Assembly (NCBI RefSeq): GCF_038452265.1 | Contig: NZ_CP151843.1 | Span: 434,001 to 498,000 of the forward strand | DNA from: Vibrio diazotrophicus | Lineage (GTDB): Bacteria > Pseudomonadota > Gammaproteobacteria > Enterobacterales > Vibrionaceae | Length of the DNA stretch: 64,000 nucleotides | Direction of reading: 5' to 3' | Part shown: piece after piece, positions 17,811 to 24,882 of the stretch | How the letters are laid out: each line of letters begins with the position of its first letter | Position numbering within the stretch: position 1 is the stretch's first letter | The notes under the pieces: generated by a model | Databases searched by the model: none | What the model was told of the DNA's origin: nothing | The model's input: the letters and a program-made list of their open reading frames with translations, nothing else | Translations under genes and position numbers: made by a program

Positions 17811-18797
17811 TTAATCGATGTTCGCCAGTAACTCGTAAGAGCGTAGCTTAGCTTGATGATCAAAAATCATGGCATTGACCATAATCTCATCGGCTTGGGT
17901 TCTGGCGACTAAATCCATTATTTGACTTTTCACTGTATCGACACTTCCGTGAATCGATTCGCGCAGCTGAGTCTGAATGTGATGCTTTTCATGGGGTAGC
18001 CAAAGCGGTTCCATACTTTTCACCGGAGGTGCAAGTTTGGTTCGCCCGCCTCTGATCATGGAAAGAAACTTCTGCTTTTCAGTGGTACCCAAATACTGGG
18101 CTTCAGCATCTGTTTCAGCCACTATGATGTTTACCCCGATCATGACATAAGGTTTATCAAGTTGGTCTGAAGGTCGGAAGTTATCACGATAAATATCGAT
18201 CGCTCTCAACATAGCGTCAGGGGCGAAATGCGCGGCGAACGCAAATGGCAGTCCTTTTATTCCCGCTAAACGAGCACTGTAGGTGCTAGAGCCCAACAAC
18301 CAGATTGGTACTTTAGAATTGTTGCCCGGATAAGCTTTTACTGGCTGGTTAGTCGAAATGGGTCCCATGAAAAACTGCAACTCTTCCAGTAGCTCATCGA
18401 AATCAGGGTCCATTCGATCCGGTTCTCTTCGTAAAGCATGCATGGTTGAATGGTCAGTTCCCGGAGCGCGACCTAAACCTAAATCAATACGATTCGGGTA
18501 GAGTGCTTCCAAAGTACCAAATTGCTCTGCAATGACCAAAGGGGCATGGTTAGGCAGCATAATTCCGCCAGATCCTAGACGAATCGATTGAGTATGTGCA
18601 CCGACATGACTGAGCAAAACAGACGTCGCTGCGCTCGCAATATCCGGCATGTTATGGTGTTCCGCCATCCAGAATCTCTCGTAGCCTAACTTCTCGGCGT
18701 GTTGTGCTAGTGAAACCGTATGTTGAAACGTTGTGTGGAAATCTGCGCCTTCAGAGACAGGCGCTAAATCTAAAATCGAGAGTTTTGGTAGAGACAT
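17811..18797 (-). CDS. luciferase-like (LLM class) flavin-dependent monooxygenase
   Basis: A 328-residue TIM-barrel protein of the bacterial luciferase-like family, closest in character to E. coli YhbW. Family features seen are SILDLAPVSEG, YERFWMAEHHNMPDIASAATSVL, IRLGSGGIMLPNHAPLVIAEQFGTLEALYPNRIDLGLGRAPGTD and IWLLGSSTYSARLA. It would use reduced FMN and oxygen; the substrate is unknown. It is not LuxA/B and implies no light production. The 224 bases from its start to the tRNA promoter hold nothing I can assign. Confidence 0.9.
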   Translation of the reverse strand: MSLPKLSILDLAPVSEGADFHTTFQHTVSLAQHAEKLGYERFWMAEHHNMPDIASAATSVLLSHVGAHTQSIRLGSGGIMLPNHAPLVIAEQFGTLEALYPNRIDLGLGRAPGTDHSTMHALRREPDRMDPDFDELLEELQFFMGPISTNQPVKAYPGNNSKVPIWLLGSSTYSARLAGIKGLPFAFAAHFAPDAMLRAIDIYRDNFRPSDQLDKPYVMIGVNIIVAETDAEAQYLGTTEKQKFLSMIRGGRTKLAPPVKSMEPLWLPHEKHHIQTQLRESIHGSVDTVKSQIMDLVARTQADEIMVNAMIFDHQAKLRSYELLANID

Positions 18798-19021
18798 AAC
18801 AAACTTATTTGCTAGTAAATCAGGTTATCACTATGCCTCTTTCCAAAAATAAATAAAACCATGAGTTTTTGAAGGAATAGTAAGTAAACTCTTGGATCTT
18901 GGATGACCAATAAACGTTAATTATCAAGCTGAGATTCGCTGAGCATTTGTTCTTTTTGTGTGTCTTTTATGCGTGGTGGCATGTTTATTAGCCATTCAGT
19001 TGAAAAATATAGAATTTGTTA

Positions 19022-19049
19022 TTGACCAACAAAATGAATCCGTTAAAGT
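19022..19049 (+). promoter_or_regulatory. promoter of the first tRNA-Leu/tRNA-Cys unit
   Basis: TTGACC at 19022-19027, a 16-base spacer, then TAAAGT at 19044-19049, followed by a GC-rich stretch (CGCCTCG) typical of growth-rate-controlled stable RNA promoters. The leader up to the tRNA contains two inverted repeats: GTTCAC with GTGAAC, and GATGGT with ACCATC. Confidence 0.7.
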
Positions 19050-19107
19050 ACGCCTCGTTCACACAACAATGTGGTGAACAGATGGTGTCACCATCGCAGT
19101 ATGCGTT

Positions 19108-19194
19108 GCCCTGGTGGTGAAATTGGTAGACACAAGGGATTTAAAATCCCTCGACTTTCGAGTCGTGCCGGTTCAAGTCCGGCCCGGGGCACCA
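19108..19194 (+). tRNA. tRNA-Leu (anticodon TAA), copy 1
   Basis: An 87-base class II tRNA. The acceptor stem GCCCTGG pairs with CCGGGGC, the anticodon stem GGGA/TCCC encloses the loop with TAA, the variable arm is long (TCGACTTTCGAGTCG region), the T-arm has GGTTCAAGTCC, and CCA is encoded. Confidence 0.95.
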
Positions 19195-19211
19195 TCAAAT
19201 TCCAAAAATAA

Positions 19212-19285
19212 GGCGCGTTAGCAGAGTGGTTATGCACCGGATTGCAAATCCGTGTACATCGGTTCGATTCCGGTACGCGCCTCCA
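19212..19285 (+). tRNA. tRNA-Cys (anticodon GCA), copy 1
   Basis: A 74-base tRNA. The acceptor GGCGCGT pairs with ACGCGCC, the discriminator is T, CCA is encoded, and the anticodon loop TTGCAAA sits in a CCGGA/TCCG-type stem. It starts 17 bases after tRNA-Leu in the same transcript. Confidence 0.95.
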
Positions 19286-19690
19286 TTTCTCTCTTTTCTA
19301 TCTCTAAACTCTTTAAATTAAAAAAGTTCAATACTCACTGGCTTTTAAAGCTTCTCACAACTATTTCTTGGTATTCATTCAGTACTTAGCGACATTTGAA
19401 ATGCAATACATATAACTCTCACATCGAGAAGTACATCAATCTGTGCAATATGTGATGACGTTAGTGGCTCTGAAGTGGCTAGAAGATGCCATGTGTTAGA
19501 TTTTAAGGTCGATACTATAGAAAACGCAGAACATGCCATACAAAATGTTTTAGCTGCATTTTGGAAAAGGTCAAAGATAAACACAAAGCCCAGAAGTCTT
19601 TGTGGTGTGGGATAAATGTACAAATTGTTGCTCATCTATACGTTAGAGTTGTTTTATTCAGCAGTCGGTAAATAAGTTGATAGTTTTTTA
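19286..19690. other. spacer between the two tRNA units, no convincing gene
   Basis: About 400 AT-rich bases. A leftward open frame of 86 codons (19375-19635) exists, but its product has no recognisable domain, no clear ribosome binding site and cysteine/serine-rich low-complexity character, so I do not call it a gene. It could be the decayed remains of DNA inserted between or left over from the tRNA duplication. Confidence 0.5.
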
Positions 19691-19718
19691 TTGACCTTGG
19701 GGCTGATTTCGCTAAAGT
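19691..19718 (+). promoter_or_regulatory. promoter of the second tRNA-Leu/tRNA-Cys unit
   Basis: TTGACC at 19691-19696, again 16 bases, then TAAAGT at 19713-19718 and the same GC-rich discriminator. The spacer sequence differs from copy 1 while both boxes are kept, which argues that both promoters are functional. Confidence 0.7.
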
Positions 19719-19776
19719 ACGCCTCGTTCACACAGCAATGTGGTGAACAGATGGTGTCGCCATCGCAGTATGCGTT

Positions 19777-19863
19777 GCCCTGGTGGTGAAATTGGTAGAC
19801 ACAAGGGATTTAAAATCCCTCGACTTTCGAGTCGTGCCGGTTCAAGTCCGGCCCGGGGCACCA
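19777..19863 (+). tRNA. tRNA-Leu (anticodon TAA), copy 2
   Basis: Appears identical to the first tRNA-Leu: 87 bases, class II, encoded CCA, anticodon TAA. Confidence 0.95.
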
Positions 19864-19878
19864 TCAAATTCCAAATAA

Positions 19879-19952
19879 GGCGCGTTAGCAGAGTGGTTAT
19901 GCACCGGATTGCAAATCCGTGTACATCGGTTCGATTCCGGTACGCGCCTCCA
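19879..19952 (+). tRNA. tRNA-Cys (anticodon GCA), copy 2
   Basis: Appears identical to the first tRNA-Cys: 74 bases with encoded CCA. The spacer to tRNA-Leu is 15 bases here against 17 in copy 1. Confidence 0.95.
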
Positions 19953-19953
19953 C

Positions 19954-20036
19954 TTTCTCTTAGTACTCTCTCAAATATCTCAAAAGACTCTTTCTCTTAG
20001 TACTCTCTCAAATATCTCAAAAGACTCTTTCTCTTA
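19954..20036 (+). repeat. 37-bp tandem repeat downstream of tRNA-Cys
   Basis: Two perfect 37-base units (19954-19990 and 19991-20027), each starting TTTCTCTTAGTACTCTC, plus nine bases of a third. They begin one base after the tRNA-Cys CCA end. They are pyrimidine-rich with no strong hairpin, so they may sit in the precursor 3' trailer. They are adjacent, without spacers, so this is not a CRISPR array. Confidence 0.85.
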
Positions 20037-20207
20037 TCGTAGTCACTTAGATAAACGTCTTCGCGATGATGTCATACATTCTCAATAAGCAATAATCGTG
20101 TAACTTTCAGCTTTAGGCTGTGGTATGGTTTCGTTTGTTTCAAGGCTGTTATTTGGCTCAATGTTTTGCGTTTAGAAAGTACACTCTATAAGGGTACCAA
20201 CATCAAT

Positions 20208-20684
20208 ATGGAAAAAATCGCCATTCTCGTAGATGTGCAGAATGTCTACTACACCTGTAAAGAACGTTATCAACTTAACTTCAATTACAACCAGTTTTGG
20301 CAAAAAGTGACTCATGGGCGCACCGTAGTGAAAGCCAATGCGTACGCTATTGCCAGCAAAGATGCGGGTCAACGTCAGTTTCACCATATATTGCGTGGTA
20401 TCGGTTTCGAAGTGATGTTAAAGCCGTTTATTCAACGTAGGGATGGCAGTGCTAAAGGCGATTGGGATGTGGGTATTACGCTTGATGCAATTGAGCTAGC
20501 AGAAGAAGTTGATGTGGTTGTGTTGGTTTCTGGTGATGGCGATTTTGACTTGCTCGCCAAACGCATCCAACAAAGATTTGGCAAGCAAGTAGAAGTTTAT
20601 GGTGTACCCGGTTTAACAGCGAACAGCCTAGTAGAAGCCGCTGACAGATACATTGCTATTGATGACGAGTTACTACTCTGGTGA
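20208..20684 (+). CDS. NYN-domain (LabA-like) protein
   Basis: A 158-residue protein of the NYN/LabA (DUF88) family, a PIN-like fold. It starts MEKIAILVDVQNVYY with the first catalytic-type Asp (D9). KGDWDVGITLDAI and VVLVSGDGDFDLLAKRIQQRFG supply the remaining acidic residues. NYN domains are usually metal-dependent ribonucleases acting on RNA in the cytoplasm. An upstream TTG at 20166 would add 14 residues without family support. The last 12 bases overlap the 3' end of the convergent DUF2986 gene. The RNA target is unknown. Confidence 0.87.
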   Translation: MEKIAILVDVQNVYYTCKERYQLNFNYNQFWQKVTHGRTVVKANAYAIASKDAGQRQFHHILRGIGFEVMLKPFIQRRDGSAKGDWDVGITLDAIELAEEVDVVVLVSGDGDFDLLAKRIQQRFGKQVEVYGVPGLTANSLVEAADRYIAIDDELLLW

Positions 20685-20846
20685 TTGAGTCTCACTTTGT
20701 TCAATAGCTTGTGAAGCTTCTTCTGCTTCCATTTTAGCGCGCTCTGCTTTAGAGACGTAGCGAGGCTTATTACTTTTATTAAGCTTAGCATTTTGTTGCT
20801 TAATCTTCTTTTTTAAAATTTGGTTGATCTTCTTTTTACGGTTCAT
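20673..20846 (-). CDS. DUF2986 small basic protein
   Basis: A 57-residue, highly basic protein starting MNRKKKINQILKKKIKQQNAKLN, the hallmark of the DUF2986 family of marine gammaproteobacteria. PRYVSKAERAKMEAEE follows, with an acidic tail. No function is known. A GTG three codons upstream (20855) is possible. Its 3' end overlaps the convergent NYN gene by 12 bases. Confidence 0.8.
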   Translation of the reverse strand: MNRKKKINQILKKKIKQQNAKLNKSNKPRYVSKAERAKMEAEEASQAIEQSETQSPE

Positions 20847-20953
20847 GATTTTCACATCTGAGGAACATGAGGGAGGGGAGCTTAATGGTTTTGAACACTA
20901 AGCTCAATAGCCAGTAAGAAATTAACCAGGCTGTTATTCAATAGGGTGTAATA

Positions 20954-21346
20954 ATGACAAAACCCAGTTCTATTTTAATCGGGTCATTACAAACAGAATA
21001 TAAGACCGTAGCTGCGATGATGGGCATCTACTGTCAAAAACACCATAATAGTAAAAATGGATTGTGTGAAGCATGCCAAGCACTGCTCGATTACGCAGAA
21101 ATACGTTTAGACAGATGCCCTTACGGTCAAAATAAGCCGACTTGTAATCGATGCCCAATCCATTGTTATAAGCCAGAACCGAAAGAAAGCATGAGATTGG
21201 TGATGCGATACTCTGGTCCAAGAATGTTACTGCCACATCCTATTCTTGCGATTCGTCATTTACTACATGAGCGAAAAGAACCACCCGTCAAAATAGAAAA
21301 AGACGCTTCAAATCGTCATCAACGACTTAAAGCGTCCAATAAGTAG
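20954..21346 (+). CDS. ygbA: nitrous-oxide-stimulated promoter family protein (YgbA-like)
   Basis: A 130-residue protein with YgbA-family cysteine motifs: MMGIYCQKHH, LCEACQALLDYA, LDRCPYG and PTCNRCPIHCYKP. MRLVMRYSGPRMLLPHPILAIRHLL is also diagnostic. In E. coli, ygbA is induced by nitric oxide through NsrR and aids recovery from nitrosative stress. The many cysteines suggest metal binding. I did not recognise an NsrR site in the about 100 bases upstream. It converges on the MFS gene. Confidence 0.88.
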   Translation: MTKPSSILIGSLQTEYKTVAAMMGIYCQKHHNSKNGLCEACQALLDYAEIRLDRCPYGQNKPTCNRCPIHCYKPEPKESMRLVMRYSGPRMLLPHPILAIRHLLHERKEPPVKIEKDASNRHQRLKASNK

Positions 21347-21394
21347 TAACAATCAATAATTCAGATAGCTGCAGGTGGAATGAGTGTGAACGGT

Positions 21395-22555
21395 TTATTC
21401 ACCTGCAACCCATTGGCGTTTAGTTTTCATACTTGCAAGTAGCATGTATAGACAAGTCGCCATTTGAATTACGAATAGATACCCCAACAAACCTTGACCA
21501 TTTTGTAAGAACCAGTCAGCAATGACAGGACCAACCACAGACCCTACGCTATAGCTGAACAACATCACTTGAGTTGCAGAAACAATGTAACTGGCATCGA
21601 GCTTATCGCATCCCAAATTGATAGCGATTGGGTAAAGTGCAAATGTCGCCATGCCCAATACAAACAAGCTGATCGCAAGCACTGTTAAGCCAGATTCGAG
21701 GAATGGCAGCATAACGGCACCAGAGCCGATTAAACAGAACAATGCCATCAATAAAGTACGACCTAAATATTTCGAAAGCCAAGGAACGCTAGGTTGAATC
21801 GCCATTCCACCCAGAATAACTAGAGCAAGCAGCGCACCCATATTGGAATGGTCTAAACCTCTCTTTTCCAGTTCTACAGGCATCAAACCATAAATAGCAC
21901 CTAGAGTTAGCCCTGATACGATGCATCCCATAATAGCGGCATGGTTCAACTTGGTCATTTGACGCCAAGACAGGCTTGCCGCTTGTTGTGAAGCTGGTTG
22001 TGTTGATTTACCAAAAATCAACACAACAGATGCAATGAGTAACAGCGCTGAGATGGCTAAAAATGGAAGCGTACCGTTAATACCTATGTAGCTAATGCCT
22101 AGCTGACCAATTGCGGAACCACCATATAAAGCAGCCATATAGATGCCAAGTCGCTTAGCTCTACCTGATTCATCCCCATGCAGTAACCAAGATTCAACGA
22201 CGACGAATATACCTGCGACTGTAATGCCAGCGATAAAACGTGAAATCAACCATACAGTTGAATTCGCGACTATAGGTAGGGTGACAATAGAGACCAGCAG
22301 AATCATCAAGAATGCAATGAAAGCATTTCTGTGACCAAGACGGTTTACAGCAGGATCTACGATCATCGCACCGATTAACAGCCCTGCGTAAAACACACTC
22401 GCTAGCCAACTCGCTAAACTGGTTTCTAACTGATAATGAGGCAACATAAGGGGAATCAGACTCATTAAATAGCCCGATGCCACTGCATAGAAAGTTAACG
22501 CAATTACTGGAACAGAAATGCGTTGAGAAGAAGTTGATACCAACAAGTTGTCCAA
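21395..22555 (-). CDS. MFS transporter, YcaD type
   Basis: A 386-residue protein with 12 predicted membrane segments. The loop motif DPAVNRLGHRNAFIAF between segments 2 and 3 and the segment RFIAGITVAGIFVVVESWLLHGDESGRAKRLGIYMAALYGGSAIGQLGISYIG match the YcaD group of the major facilitator superfamily. The substrate is unknown. It is transcribed alone, leftward; the about 195 bases upstream, toward trxC, are AT-rich with nothing assigned. Confidence 0.85.
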   Translation of the reverse strand: MDNLLVSTSSQRISVPVIALTFYAVASGYLMSLIPLMLPHYQLETSLASWLASVFYAGLLIGAMIVDPAVNRLGHRNAFIAFLMILLVSIVTLPIVANSTVWLISRFIAGITVAGIFVVVESWLLHGDESGRAKRLGIYMAALYGGSAIGQLGISYIGINGTLPFLAISALLLIASVVLIFGKSTQPASQQAASLSWRQMTKLNHAAIMGCIVSGLTLGAIYGLMPVELEKRGLDHSNMGALLALVILGGMAIQPSVPWLSKYLGRTLLMALFCLIGSGAVMLPFLESGLTVLAISLFVLGMATFALYPIAINLGCDKLDASYIVSATQVMLFSYSVGSVVGPVIADWFLQNGQGLLGYLFVIQMATCLYMLLASMKTKRQWVAGE

Positions 22556-22750
22556 CGACGTCGCCTCAAAGTTTATAGGGGGAAGATAGAATTTGCGGCG
22601 AATATGGGACTTATGAGAGGAAAGGTAAAACTAAAATTTGTGATCTTTACGATTAATAAATTTTATTAAATATCTAATCTATAAAATACTAAGTTAAGTC
22701 GGCATATTATCCTAAAATAAGCCAACTTAACTAGAAAAATTTCACAAGAA

Positions 22751-23185
22751 TTATTTTGCTAAAGCTTGGTTCAGCCATTGATTAAACTGGGATTTAGGAA
22801 GCGCACCATTTATGACATCAACTCTTTGTCCGTTCTTGAACACCATAATGGTTGGAATGCTGCGAATTTGGAACTTAGCAGCAAGAATTTGCTGACTTTC
22901 AGTGTCGATTTTTACAAAACGTACTGAACCATTTCTTTCATTTGCTACATCTGAAAAAACAGGCGCGAAACCCACACATGGGTTACACCAAGTAGCCCAA
23001 AAATCGACAACGACAGGCTGAGAACTTTGCAAAATAGCCTCAAAATTAGCATCTGTACCTTCTATTGGTGAGCCGTCCAGCAAAGGTGTTTGGCATTTGC
23101 CGCAATTCGGGCTCTCTGATACTCGCTCATTGGGAACACGGTTTAATCCATGGCAAGAAGGGCAGCGTGTATTGAAGGTAGACAT
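22751..23185 (-). CDS. trxC: thioredoxin 2 (zinc-binding thioredoxin)
   Basis: A 144-residue protein with the TrxC layout. The N-terminal zinc finger has C8-x2-C11 and C28-x2-C31, followed by a thioredoxin domain (FWATWCNPC, cis-Pro RSIPTIMVFKNGQ). The active site reads WCNPC (66-70) instead of the usual WCGPC; Asn68 replaces the glycine. It is a cytoplasmic disulfide reductase induced by oxidative stress in E. coli. It is divergent from fabH. Confidence 0.94.
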   Translation of the reverse strand: MSTFNTRCPSCHGLNRVPNERVSESPNCGKCQTPLLDGSPIEGTDANFEAILQSSQPVVVDFWATWCNPCVGFAPVFSDVANERNGSVRFVKIDTESQQILAAKFQIRSIPTIMVFKNGQRVDVINGALPKSQFNQWLNQALAK

Positions 23186-23398
23186 AGTTTCCTCTCAAAT
23201 CGTGATTTGTATTTATGGTCTTTACAGCTCTTTATGGCAAATAGCGCTATATGGTAAATGAGCGTATAATCCGCCCTTATGCCTAATGTTGGGGCAATTG
23301 ATATAAATACAATAGACAATATCGGCACGGAATTAATCATAGGCTACAGGTTAATTCAACGCTGGTATTGGCATAACAATTATAGATTTGGAACGAGT

Positions 23399-24487
23399 AT
23401 GACCAAGTTTTACGCTGAAATTACAGGTTGGGGTAAATGTTTGCCTCCAGCAACCCTTACAAACGAAGATCTGAGTACTTTTTTAGACACCAACGATGAG
23501 TGGATTCGCACTCGTACTGGTATCGAAAATCGTCGCATTAGCCACGTTAACACGTCTGACTTGGCAACCGTTGCCGCTAAGCAAGCTTTGGCGTGTGCTG
23601 GATTAGAAGCTGGCGATCTTGATTTGATTATTGTTGCCACCTGTTCTCCAGATACCTTGATTCCGAATATTGCGTCGAAAGTTCAACTGAATTTGGGTAA
23701 CAAAGGCGCGGCTGCGTTTGATATGAATGCTGCTTGTACTGGTTTCCTTTATGGTTTAGAAACTGCGACTCGTTTGATTCAGGCGGGTAACTACAAGCAT
23801 GCATTAGTGATTGGTGCTGAACGCCTTTCTTTCTATCTAGATTGGACTAAGCGAGACACCGCAGTTTTGTTTGGTGATGGTGCTGGTGCAGCAATATTAA
23901 GTCGTACGGAAGAGATGCTTGGTTTGCAAGATGCGCAAATCGGTTGCGATGCTGAAGGTCGTGATATTTTGGCAGTGCCTAAGTTTGGTACGGCAATGGA
24001 TCGTTTCGCGGCTGATAATGGTCATTGGGATTTTAACTTCATTGGTAAAGACATCTTTAAACGCGCGGTGCGTGGTATGGGTGCCGCGTCTCAACAAGTA
24101 CTGCAAAGAAGTGGTTTAACTAATGATGATGTCGATGTGGTGATCCCTCATCAGGCAAATATTCGAATCATCCAAACCTTATGTGATGTGTCTGGTATCA
24201 GCCAAGACAAAGCCTTCGTCAATATTCACAAGTATGGCAATACTTCTGCAGCGACGGTTCCAATTGCTCTTTGTGAAGCGCTAGAACAGGGTAAGGTTAA
24301 TCCAAACGACAATATTCTTGTGGCAGCTTTCGGCGCAGGACTGACGTGGGGAGCCGGCCATATCCGATGGGGGCAGCGTGTGACTCCTGTCAACACAAGT
24401 GATGCTGTGTTACCGGAATGCGATAAGTCAGCACTAGAGCTACTGCATGATGCGATTGAACACTGCAAACGAAAATCTACCGAGTAA
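23399..24487 (+). CDS. fabH: 3-oxoacyl-ACP synthase III (KAS III), probably a second copy
   Basis: A 362-residue protein with the catalytic triad C113 (NAACTGF), H251 (PHQANIRII) and N281 (KYGNTSAATVPIAL). It starts fatty acid synthesis by condensing acetyl-CoA (or another acyl-CoA) with malonyl-ACP. Reading from 23279 adds 40 residues, but MTKFYAEITGWGKCLPP at 23399 fits the family and has GGAACGAG upstream. It is about 40 residues longer than E. coli FabH, with a C-terminal extension after IRWGQR. Vibrios carry another fabH in the main fab cluster; this one stands alone. Starter specificity is unknown. Confidence 0.92.
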   Translation: MTKFYAEITGWGKCLPPATLTNEDLSTFLDTNDEWIRTRTGIENRRISHVNTSDLATVAAKQALACAGLEAGDLDLIIVATCSPDTLIPNIASKVQLNLGNKGAAAFDMNAACTGFLYGLETATRLIQAGNYKHALVIGAERLSFYLDWTKRDTAVLFGDGAGAAILSRTEEMLGLQDAQIGCDAEGRDILAVPKFGTAMDRFAADNGHWDFNFIGKDIFKRAVRGMGAASQQVLQRSGLTNDDVDVVIPHQANIRIIQTLCDVSGISQDKAFVNIHKYGNTSAATVPIALCEALEQGKVNPNDNILVAAFGAGLTWGAGHIRWGQRVTPVNTSDAVLPECDKSALELLHDAIEHCKRKSTE

Positions 24488-24519
24488 ACAGACTCTTAAA
24501 CAGTCACTTCAATGAAATC

Positions 24520-24547
24520 AAAAAGGAACTCAATGAGTTCCTTTTTT
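24520..24547 (+). terminator. rho-independent terminator after fabH
   Basis: Perfect 12-base arms (AAAAAGGAACTC / GAGTTCCTTTTT) with an AAT loop, ending in a run of T, about 30 bases after the fabH stop. Confidence 0.92.
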
Positions 24548-24882
24548 ACATTTTCAGTCTGAAATCCTACAACTGTATTCTTAGGTCAATATTCAGAACG
24601 TGTGAAACAGAAAGTAATTAAAATAATTCTCAAATATAAGAATAGTCCTACAGCACATATGTGGAATGAACGTCACGAAATAAGGTAGTATTTTTGCAAA
24701 CATTCTATGCAACTAAGAAATATACTTTTACTGCTTTTTATTCATAGGTTTAGTGGAATTGTTCTAGACTGAAACTAAATGGAATTCACAGCTAAAAGTT
24801 AAATAGACTCTTAGTGAAACAGAATAATTAGATAATCAAGCAATCAGTAATTCATTTTTCAGACGTTTGAGGCAGACTAGGT
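24548..24882 (+). promoter_or_regulatory. AT-rich upstream region of the polysaccharide operon
   Basis: These 335 bases between the fabH terminator and the first capsule gene have no open frame. They must hold the operon promoter. I see no JUMPstart/ops element for RfaH and cannot place a sigma-70 promoter with confidence. Short imperfect inverted repeats such as ATTCT/AGAAT near 24635 could be regulator sites, since related loci are controlled by c-di-GMP-binding VpsR/VpsT or CpsR/CpsQ proteins. That is inference. Confidence 0.5.

Larger units (their letters stand above)
19044..19285 (+). repeat. tRNA-bearing repeat, copy 1
   Basis: The 242 bases from the promoter -10 box through tRNA-Cys are repeated at 19713-19952 (240 bases). 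The leader differs at two positions, the tRNA spacer by two bases in length, and the tRNAs appear identical. The bases beyond tRNA-Cys diverge at once. Confidence 0.85.
19713..19952 (+). repeat. tRNA-bearing repeat, copy 2
   Basis: Second copy of the unit at 19044-19285. One of the two leader differences falls in the GATGGT/ACCATC hairpin and turns an A-T pair into a G-T wobble, so the hairpin survives. Confidence 0.85.

Noticed and set aside
17811..18797. Bioluminescence luciferase subunit
   Set aside because: Only general luciferase-like monooxygenase similarity (YhbW type); no luxCDABE genes nearby.
19375..19635. Leftward open frame of 86 codons between the tRNA copies
   Set aside because: No domain, no clear ribosome binding site and unlikely composition; kept only as a spacer entry.
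19740..20000. Rightward open frame of 86 codons
   Set aside because: Runs through the tRNA-Leu and tRNA-Cys genes of copy 2; the RNA genes explain the sequence.
19954..20036. Possible CRISPR-like repeats
   Set aside because: The units are directly adjacent, with no spacers, and no cas gene is present.
24548..24882. JUMPstart/ops element for RfaH
   Set aside because: No GGCGGTAG-type core found upstream of the polysaccharide operon.
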